Source: Asterochloris sp. CNOR1
Lineage: Eukaryota > Chlorophyta > Trebouxiophyceae > Trebouxiales > Trebouxiaceae
NCBI GenBank assembly: GCA_963969365.1
Contig: OZ017748.1
Span: forward strand, 186,001 to 250,000
Direction: 5' to 3'
DNA: 64,000 bases
Positions 55,987-64,000 of this stretch are shown here, one piece after another. Made by a program: the position numbers and the translations under genes. How positions within the stretch are numbered: position 1 is the stretch's first letter; each line of letters opens with the position of its first letter. The notes under the pieces are model-generated. The model saw only the letters and a list, made by a program, of their open reading frames with translations, was not told the DNA's origin and did no database searches.

Positions 55987-57060
55987 TCATCTGGCCTTCA
56001 TCACAACAGCAATAACATCTGCCGTCAGCTTGTAACTGACACGTGCCCTTGGTGGCGGACGACCAGCCATCCATCCAGGAGGTATGTGCTCCTTGAACAG
56101 GGCCATGAAGGCCTGCTCGTAGTAATGCTTCAGCTTGGGAACTGTGAGCATGCCAGCGCTGGTGTTAGACTGCAACTTCCTGATTGGCTCAAGGAGCCTG
56201 AATCTGTAAAAATCAGGAGGGTGTCCCTCCAGAAAGTTGTGTTAGACCACCACCTCCTCTTTGAGGCTTTGCCCGTCTGGCCCCTGCAAATACTTCATGG
56301 TGCGATGCCGCTTGCTGGTCTGCTCCTGTTTGGGTAGGGCCTTGAACACCTCCTCATCATAGGCAGGGTTAGGGACAAGGTCACCCTTCACACGCTTGGG
56401 CACAGTATTAAAGAAGCCCGGCAACTTCGGCAAGGTACATTTGGTGTCACCCACACTCTCTGCAGCAGCTTCCAGCAGACGCTCAAACTCCTCATACGTC
56501 TTGCACTGCAACTCAGGAGTCCCTGCCCTGATGGCCGCTATTGCCACTTGCACTGGCCCTTGTCGTCCAGAACCATTCCTGGCACCTCCATGTGAGATCT
56601 CCCAATCTCCACCGCACATGAACTCCACTGTCCTGTGCTCAGGATCCTTTGGGCGGTGGTTTTCATGGTCGTTACTGTTCAGGTACAGCGACCTGTAGTC
56701 GCCAAGCCCCTTCAGGCCGTGAGCTGGTCCAGCGTCTGCTTTCAACTCGTTGAACAACATCACGTCCACAGACCCAGCCTCTGTGCCAAAGATGAGTGAC
56801 ATGGAGGCAGCAATACGGGCTTTGACAGCGCTCTTGGTCTTGGGAGCCTCAGACATTACAAGGAAGTGTACATGCTCGTTGCCTGGCTTGTGGTGAAAGG
56901 TGCCGGAGTACTTCTTGATGTTGTGTCCAAAGACATCCTGCAGAGCCGCCATGCTCTGGCGCAAGATTTGAGGCAGCTGGTCTTCATTGGTGGTGATGTG
57001 GTTGACAACAATCTCAAAGTTGCGGTCTTGCCTCTTGCTGCTGCCTGGCTTAGACTTCAT
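55987..57060 (-). pseudogene. HUH-endonuclease (Rep-like) with one nonsense codon, copy B
   Basis: From ATG at 57060 a 272-codon frame is open to a TAA at 56242-56244; homologous coding sequence then continues in the same frame to a stop at 55987, so the parent protein had about 358 residues. Residues 62-68 read EHVHFLV, an H-x-H with a hydrophobic centre, i.e. the metal-binding HUH motif. It is preceded by NFEIVVNHITTNED as a motif-1-like strand and followed by DYRSLYLN (Tyr 122 or 126), the candidate nucleophile, single as in Y1 enzymes. HUH enzymes nick one DNA strand and stay bound through Tyr; they drive rolling-circle-type replication or transposition. Size, one Tyr and absence of a helicase suggest a Replitron-like rather than a Helitron enzyme. 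That assignment is from memory of the group and needs a structure or profile comparison. Copy A has the C-terminal part without this stop. Confidence 0.6.
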
Positions 57061-57313
57061 CCTAGCCTGCTTTCCTAAAGCTAATATTGAAAGGCTTTAA
57101 GTAGGCACACAGTCCTGAGCTCGTTGCGGGGCGTCACATAGCTTAGTACAGGTCTGCATCGATCAGTGCATAAGCGATGCATTGCACTGCACCGCATGCA
57201 GAAGTCTGAAGTACGCACGGAGACCAATATTGCGAGTGTGAGAAGCTCTGTCAGAAGCTGAGCTATGAGGTCGGATCCAGTGGGCCTGGAGGACCTGAAG
57301 TAACGCTACTAGC

Positions 57314-60300
57314 ATGAGCGAAACAGGTCTCCACCATGTTATCAACATGGGCAGGGCAAGGTTGATGGGTTCAGCGATTACACAGCAGGTGGAGAGACGC
57401 TCCTTGCAGCAGGCCCCCCCACTGAGCATCAAGACTCAGCCTGAGGAAGGCCTGGAAGGCTCCTCTGCAGAGAGCAGCGCCAGCCCTGGCTCTCCAGATG
57501 CGCAGCCCCACTCCCCTCGCAAGGGGCGGCGAGGCTCAACTCACGAGCAGATCGAGCTGTCCAAGGTCTCAGGCACCTCCTCTGCCGCCAGTGGCTCAGG
57601 CTTCTCCAGGAGCCAGCACTTCAACCCAGACCAGGACGCCATCCTGCGATTGGAGTGCCTCTCGGGGCGCAGGCTCAAGGTGGGACAGCCTCTGGAGAGC
57701 GGGTCAGTTGCAGCCTGACCAGAATCTGGGGGCAGCAGCAGGCTTTGCGCTGCCAGTTGGCCAGACACCACAGTGCCCCCTACCCCAGCTAGTCAGGCGC
57801 GACTAACAGCAGACTGAGTTTCAGACAGTTCCCAGGAGCTGTACAGGCATTGCACTGTTGCAAGGCGTCAGATTGTTGCCTGTCGCACCTCTGAGCGACC
57901 ACCTGCTCAGTGTGAGGGCTGGAGCTGAGTGGGGCAGCAAAGCTCTCACACCTGCCTGCAGCAGCAGGAGACAAGGTGCCCCTCTGTTCAGGACAGCTCT
58001 TACCTCTGCATCGCAATTGCAGGTCGTGATCTGGTTCAAGAACCTCATGAGGATTGGGTCCAGCACCTTCGTCATAGTCATATCCATATTGCAGGGCACG
58101 GTGAGCTTGTGCATGCTGCTGCCTGACAGTGGGGCCCACTGCCAACGTCTGGACCTTGCGTCCCAGCTGCAAGCACAGCTTACCTGGCACACCACAAGAC
58201 ACACCTCATCAAGCCAGGGAGTGTGAGCAGGTGCATCCTGTGCGCACCCCTCAAGCCTCTTGATAGCACTGAGGCCACCACCTTGTCTTGCCAGCAGCGA
58301 TAGCTCAGGCAGCATTCCCCAACCGGTGTTGCTCCTCTAATTGTGCAGAGCCACCTCTACCTGCGTGCCCCGCCCCTGCTGTGGTCCAACATTGGTGTGG
58401 GGGCAGGCTGCACAGCGCTGCTGGTGGTGGGACTGGCGCGCCTCGCTCACAGCTGCCAGAGGGTCAATTGTGAGCAAAAGTACTGGTCCAAGCGCCGTTG
58501 GAGATGCATGGCCCTTGTCAGCATGTCCATAGCGATTGAGGTGGGCCAGAAGTCATGCCACCGTCCATTCTGTGTTGGACACTGTGGGTTGCCGCAACCT
58601 CCTGCAGGGTTGTGAGCTGCACGGCGCTGCTCTGGGGCACTTTGCAGACAGCTGGCGGAGGGGTGTTGTATGGTGTGGTGCTGGTCCAAGCATCCCCTCA
58701 AGTGCATGACCCTAGTCGGTGTGTTCACCTCATTAACAAGACAAGTTCTGAGACCAGACATCCCGCTCGGACGTTTGCATGGCCCTTTCCTTGGGCTTGT
58801 GCCCAACAAGTGGGGCAGTGTCATTGGATTGCATCCCTGCACTGGCAGATCAGAGCAGCAGCTGGAGATGCGCAATGAGAGGCTCATGCTGCTTGGGGTC
58901 AGAAACGCAGTTCTGCTGATAGGCTTTGGGCATCCAGGCCACACACACGCCTGTGGGCAGAGAGTGTCAGCTACATGCAGCAGGTCTACTCCACTCTGCA
59001 GGGCTTCAGCTTGCTTGGCAGCGCCCCTAGTGTGCCACCACACTTACACAAAGGCGCCTCATCTCTAGCAACGTGCTGCAGGCAGAGTTTCCTCGATAGC
59101 AATATACTCATGCGTCCATGTTTCTCTGCAGCTTCTGAATCTCTTTTTTTGGCTGGCCTCGGCCAGCGTCGGCCTGCACGGGTGCAACTTGAGCAACTCC
59201 TTTTGCCCCTGGTGAGACTCTGGTGCCAAAGTAGCCCTCGGTAACAGCCTGGCTTCACCTTGCTGCTCCGCCACACTGCCCCTGCTTGAGTTTGCTTCAG
59301 CAGGGACTGCAGATCGTCTGCTCCTGTCACCTACACAGTCTGCCATGTTGAGCTACTGACACCAGCCTAAAAAAACCCAAAGTGCACTCAACTGCAGGAG
59401 CTTCTTCATACAGTGGACCTTGTTCAACTGTTTGCTGGTCTTAAACCTGATGATGACCCACAACGGCTGCGCCTGGACGGACAAAACTGGCAACCTCAGG
59501 CAGCACCTCTGGTCCTGCAGTGAGCGCCTAGACCAACACCTCAACATTGCTACCAGTCATAACTATAACAACCAGCAGCAAACATTTGTTCGCCTGGCAT
59601 CTGCCTTCAGCAGGCTCGCCTGCAGCATTGAGGCCCGCCAGTTGCAGGCAAGGCTCTCTGAGCCCTGCCTTGCACCAGCCTGGCGGTGTGACTGCTGCAG
59701 CATGCGCCTCAAAGGCAGCACCTGGTAGCCCAGGCGATGAATGCCAGCGGCTGTCTGCACATTCAAAGCTGAAGCCCGGATGCTCACTGTGCAGGCAGTG
59801 AGCTGGCAAAGACGGAGAGACGATGTGCCCTCGTGCTTGATGCCCCCTGGCGGGCGCACTTGCCAAAACTCTTCTGGTGGTGAGCTGCATGCTGCAGACC
59901 AATTTATTGGGGACGGGTTGCTGCTGCTAACCTGCCCCCGCGCCTACCTGCACCCATGATAAGTGCTGACAATTCGTGTGCCTGGCGTAGGTCCATCCTG
60001 CAGGTGGCCAACTGCCTGCGCCTGGCTGCGAGCCTGGACTGGCCTTACACTCATCGTCCAGGTGACAGCCCCTCATGCTGCCCTGCTCCATGACAGGGCC
60101 TGTCAGTGGCCGGATTACCACCAGTCTGGCATGGCATGTTTGCTCGTGCGTGTGTTACCGCTGGCAGGTGCAAGGACTTCTTTCTTTTGCTCTGTGTTGG
60201 GCTGCCTGGGGTTGGTCAGGGTAAGCATCAAGATTTGGCAGTGCTGATGAAATGACATGAGTCTGTGTCGCTGCAGTACCAAGGCAGTACCTGTTCAATG

Positions 60301-63300
60301 ATTGCCTGGCCCTGGCATGGCAGTGCATCGGCACCACGGGTTTGGGGTTGGCCCACCGGATTGTAGGCATTGTCGCGCTCTCTCTGTACTTTCTCCCCCA
60401 TATGAATTACGTCAGGATGGGGCAGCGCGACCTGAGGCAGATGCCCTATAGCGCTTACAGGTGGGTGGCAAGGGTGCCTCAGGTCTTCTCCATGTGTGCA
60501 GTGCTGCGCCTTCAGGCAACGTGGGGTGGCCTGGTGGGCGGATGCAGTCAGCGTCCTGCTGCTGCTCAAAGGCAGTTCTGCTGCTGCTGCTGCAGCTGTT
60601 AGCACAGCTGCCCACTACCTGCAGAAACAGCACATCGCACACTGTGCTCTGTGTGCAGCAGCACTGCCAGACAACTCGGCTGTGCATTGCCTCAAACAGT
60701 GACACAAGCTACACAGGCAGCCAAGGCTCCAGAAGGCTGTGCTTCATCTAAGTTTGACAATGTAGTGGGTGTCGTTCGCTCAAACTTTGCTTTCTAACCT
60801 TGCAATGACATTGAGTCCCTCGTCTTCAGACTTGGGCGCACCCTGATGAGGATCCACGTCTCCAATGACATGGGCTGTGGAGGATATGTCATGCTCTGCG
60901 TTGGCCTCCTGGTCAGCATCATCATTGAGGACAGGCCCTGCATCGCCTGCTTACAGGTGGGCGCTGTCTCTGTTATGTCAGCTGCTTGGCATTGTACAGG
61001 GGTCTTGTCCTCCAGCTGGTCGGTGCCATGACTGGGCGACCCTGGCATCAGCTGCTCCCTGGTGAGCGTCGCATCTAATATCCCAGCTGGTTGGCTTGTA
61101 CGACCGCAAAATAGGAGAAAGTTTTCCACAGCCAGAACTGCCGGGGCGGGCCTGCCAAGCTGCCTCCAGGCGAGCGCTGTGTACTACAGTTCAGCTGATT
61201 GACATTGTACAAAGCCCTGTTCTCCAGTGTCTTAGTTCTGGACTGGAGCATGAATCCTGTGTCAGCAGCTTCAGGCTCTGGTTATTGGCTTCTGTCAGGG
61301 CCTGCTGGCGCCTGGGGGGGCCTGCCAGGCTTGCATTGGGTTCTTTCTTCCACTGGCCAGCTGGCTCATGAAGGGAACGGAGACAGCAGTCACCCTGATC
61401 TCTGTGAAAGATGGACCCATGTCAGGCAGCAGCTGGTCTGCAAAGCATTGCAGCGTTAGACAATTTGCAGGTAAGTGCTGGTGAGGCAGCACGCCCCTCT
61501 TCACCCTCGTGCAGGCCTTTCGGAAGGGCTGCAGCCTCTTGCATTGCTCGCCACAGACCTGTGCGGCCCCTGACACAGCTGTCTCCCCTGTGCAGCCATT
61601 CCTTCTAGCTGCAATGCACATCAAGGTGACGTCGCTCGCCATTGTTGGCGTGTACCTCTTTGAGCCCATCTCTACCAGCCCAGAGGACCCTCAGATTCTG
61701 CAGGTGAGGCTTCTGCATCGAGGATTGCAGCCAGGAGGCCTCTTACATCAGCAGCCAGTTGCAGCCTCAACAAGTGGCTACTTGCATGTCTTCTGACTAA
61801 GGAAAGGTCACGGCACTCTCTGCAAACAGCACTGCATTGTTGCGAGTGGGGTGGAGGGGGGCTGGGGGCCAGTGTGATACGCATGTGCAGGCAGAGCCGG
61901 GCGGTCATGGAAGTGACCCTTCATGACACCCCTGCTGATGCTCGGCACACTTGCCAAACTGTCCAGAGAGCGCTTTGGCAATCTGCCTTGGGCATGATTA
62001 CGTGGATCGTCACACAGCTTGTCATGCTGTGCGGGCATCCTGCTGTTCTTTGTGCAACAGGTTTTGTGAGAAGTGTTGTGGTGGCCTTGTGTGCCTGCCA
62101 TGCAAGTTTGAGGGGCTCCCTGATTGCCATCCACAGCGTGATTCTGCCCTGCAACTCTGCTTGAAGCATGCAAATCTTATCCTGCTGTTGGGTCAACCTC
62201 TGCGTTGGGACCTGTGCTCAGCAGCACTGAAGGCCTCCATGTGTGAGCCCCAGAGATCTGGCTGCAGATGGTGGCTTGAAATGAAGACTGTCAATGCAGT
62301 GCTGAGGCAGCCTTCTGTGCTTGCCGGTGCAGATCTGTGGCTGCAGATGTTGTGCTGACTCTTTCTTAAAGCGTGGTAAGGCAGCCTTCTGTGCCTGCAC
62401 GTGCAGATCTGGCTGCAAATGTTTGCCTGGTCAGAGGCCACCAAGCCACAGGTGCTGTGGCAGCGTGCCACTGGGGCATCTCATCAGCGCAGTTTGATGG
62501 AGCGGGAGCCCCTGTTCTGTATGGAGACAGCCATCAAAATGCTGTACTTCTCAGGCATGGCATATGAGCACGACGAGGTGGGTGGTGCAGCAAACGACTG
62601 GTGCAAAGTGTCAGTATGACCTGCAGATCTGCGTGTGGCTGTGGTACACTGGTGGAGCGTCTGCATCGAGACAGCCCTGATCAGGTGGACTGTGATGCAT
62701 TGCGCTGAGGGCATGCCTGCTGCAGGCAAGCGGGAAGCTGCTGTTTGTGCCCAGGCTGTTCTGCAGAAACAGCTTTGGTGGGGGCGTCCTGCGGCTGTTC
62801 AGACACAGCCCCCGCCTGCAAACACCCAGCCGCCTGCAGGTCTCATCTGCAGACACTGCCCTGCCACAGGTTGGGCATAGCTGCGCTGCATTTGGTGGGG
62901 CGGGGGGGTGAAGGGGGGGGGGGGGGGGGGGGGGGTCCACATGGCACTGGATTGTCATCAGGGGCACATTACGCTGCATGTCCACTGCGGCAAGGCAGGG
63001 AGGATCCAGGCTGTCAGGCGCAGCTGGACTGCACTCTCCTTCATGCTGTATTCACATTTGTGCTTTGGCATGCTGTAACAGGTGTGCCTGCTACCGTCTG
63101 CAGTGCAAAGGGTTGCTGGCAGGTGCTTTGGCATGCTGCAACAAGCAAGCCTGCTGCCGTGTGCAGGGCGACAGGGAGCTCAAGCTGTCAGAGGGACCGC
63201 CATGCAGCTGCCTGAGCACTGATACTGCCTGTAGAGACTAAGCACAGGCTGCCTTCAGTAAGTACAGCGCAGCTGTATGAGCAAGAGTGATCACCCCCAT

Positions 63301-64000
63301 GCCATCATGCTGCCTACAGGGCAGGGGAGAGTCAAGGCAACACTGCCCTGCAATGCTCACAAGGTCCTTCTACCCTCCTGAAGATGCCTGCAGCGGCAGG
63401 ATCAGTTCCTTGAACCTTGAGACACTGGGACACAGCTTTTGAGCAGATTGGTTCACTCCCCACCTGACGCTGCCTGCAGGGAAGAGAAGACCTGCAGCTG
63501 TCAGAGGACACCGCCATGCAGCTGTATGGGCTGAAGCAGCTGCGCGTCATCAGGGAAGGGAAGCTGGACACAAAGTGCATCCTGGCCTGGAGTGAGGACA
63601 CAGTTGTGCTGTCCTTTCGTGGGACTGCGTCCACCCGGAATGCCATCAGCGATCTGCAGGTGTGAACCGGTTGTGACCGTCAGGCTCTCACGCTGATCAG
63701 CCATGTGCAGGTCTGTCTCCAGTGCATGCGAACAGTGCAGGCATTCTGCCAGGAAGAAGTCATGTGCTTTCATGGGACGGCGTCCCACCGGGAGTGCCGT
63801 CAGCAACGTGCTGGACACTGCTCAAGGAGGCTGCCTCATGGCACTTCAAGAACCTGCACTGATCAACAACCCTGCAGGCAGGTTTGTCGTGCATGCAAAC
63901 AGCAGCAAAGAAGCTGAGCTGCTGCAGCGTTGTTAGAGGGCCATGACACCCTTTAGCACTGGCCTGTTCAACTGCAGGCCTGGCTCATACACCTGGAGGA
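57314..64000 (+). CDS. Multispanning class-3 lipase, paralogue 2 (runs off the window)
   Basis: Same exon order as 36384-46119: 57314-57679, 58023-58100, 58349-58540, 59132-59211, 59398-59519, 59795-59879, 59991-60061, 60277-60460, 60830-60956, 61515-61703, 62407-62577, 63480-63659 and 63978 to beyond the end. Several membrane segments (IVGIVALSLYFLPH, VMLCVGLLVSIII) precede the start of the hydrolase domain (LMEREPLFCMETAIKMLYFS, then VVLSFRGTAS). The catalytic Ser exon lies outside the window. Protein similarity to paralogue 1 is high in all exons, but introns differ, so the duplication is not recent. No frame break is seen in the exons listed. The start codon is placed by alignment with paralogue 1. 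About 11 kb of mobile and broken sequence separates the two genes. Confidence 0.75.
62297..62406 (+). repeat. Duplicated acceptor block (lipase 2)
   Basis: 'AGGCAGCCTTCTGTGC...GTGCAGATCTG(TG)GCTGCA' occurs twice, so two candidate acceptors with similar following bases lie at about 62331 and 62406. Only the second leads into the long conserved exon. Confidence 0.55.
62913..62935 (+). repeat. Poly-G run of 23
   Basis: An unbroken run of 23 G (62913-62935), preceded by a shorter G run (62902-62908), in an intron of lipase 2. The exact length may be a sequencing estimate. It could form a G-quadruplex. Confidence 0.85.
63740..63830 (+). pseudogene. Decayed duplicate of the FRGTAS exon end (lipase 2)
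   Basis: 'CTTTCATGGGACGGCGTCCCACCGG' style sequence with GTGCCGTCAGCAACGTGCTGG echoes the end of the exon at 63480-63659 (FRGTASTRNAISDLQ). The reading frame is lost. A comparable echo occurs after the same exon of lipase 1, at about 42330-42410. It looks like an old tandem duplication of exon plus flank. Confidence 0.45.

Larger units (their letters stand above)
52357..57060. mobile_element. Composite element copy B (tyrosine recombinase + HUH endonuclease)
   Basis: The more complete copy: promoter motif, ten-exon recombinase gene (+), spacer with five iterons and hairpin, and a convergent HUH gene (-) retaining its catalytic domain. The left end is set at CCCGACCTAA, directly beside the tRNA-Cys 5' end, because homology with copy A begins there. 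The right end is not known. It lies beyond the HUH start codon at 57060 and probably before the lipase gene at 57314; an AGGTCGG at about 57270 resembles the inverted left end but is too short to rely on. Both genes carry disabling mutations. Confidence 0.65.

Noticed and set aside
57100-57300. AGGTCGG at about 57270 as the inverted right end of element B
   Set aside because: Seven matching bases are expected by chance in such a stretch, and copy A lacks the right end for comparison.

Overview
This is nuclear DNA from a green alga, most likely a trebouxiophyte of the Coccomyxa type; the genus is an inference. Genes are split into many short exons with GTGAGY-like donors and CTGCAG acceptors. 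GC is moderate. One gene encodes a cytochrome b6f PetN precursor with a transit peptide, and nuclear petN is a chlorophyte trait. Nothing here looks bacterial.

Layout. 1-0.9 kb: one coiled-coil exon. About 1.0-6.4 kb: copy A of a mobile element carrying a Crypton-type tyrosine recombinase gene on + and, convergent on -, the C-terminal part of an HUH-endonuclease gene; a LINE 3' fragment sits in its promoter. 6.4-9.1 kb: minisatellite, a zinc-finger fragment and dispersed repeats. 9.8-14.1 kb: aldo/keto reductase (-) with a duplicated last exon. 15.5-18.4 kb: F-box/LRR-like gene (-). 18.4-22.5 kb: GIY-YIG-like protein (+) with repeatedly duplicated exons. 22.8-23.4 kb: petN (-). 24.8-32.2 kb: long Ala/Ser/Pro/Gln-rich protein of unknown function (-) with intronic minisatellites. 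33.5-35.6 kb: SAM methyltransferase (+). 36.4-46.1 kb: multispanning class-3 (diacylglycerol-lipase-like) lipase (+). 46.6-52.0 kb: LINE tails, a third recombinase relic and a broken protein kinase gene (-). 52.3 kb: tRNA-Cys. 52.36-57.06 kb: copy B of the recombinase/HUH element. 57.3 kb to the end: second, paralogous lipase gene (+), cut by the window edge.

The main point is the repeated pairing of two unrelated DNA-mobilising enzymes. The tyrosine recombinase has a GCR1_C-like DNA-binding tail; the second protein carries a single His-hydrophobic-His site. They form one convergent unit. Both copies share a series of five iteron-like 12-mers at about 20-bp spacing plus a short hairpin between the genes, and a telo-box/E2F-like site just upstream of the recombinase start. 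Both copies are damaged in different ways, so they are independent decayed descendants of a working parent. A second theme is small tandem duplication of exons and of CTGCAG acceptors in four unrelated host genes.

All splice models were made by eye from reading frame, splice sites and comparison of paralogous copies. Family names rest on motif recognition, not on searches.
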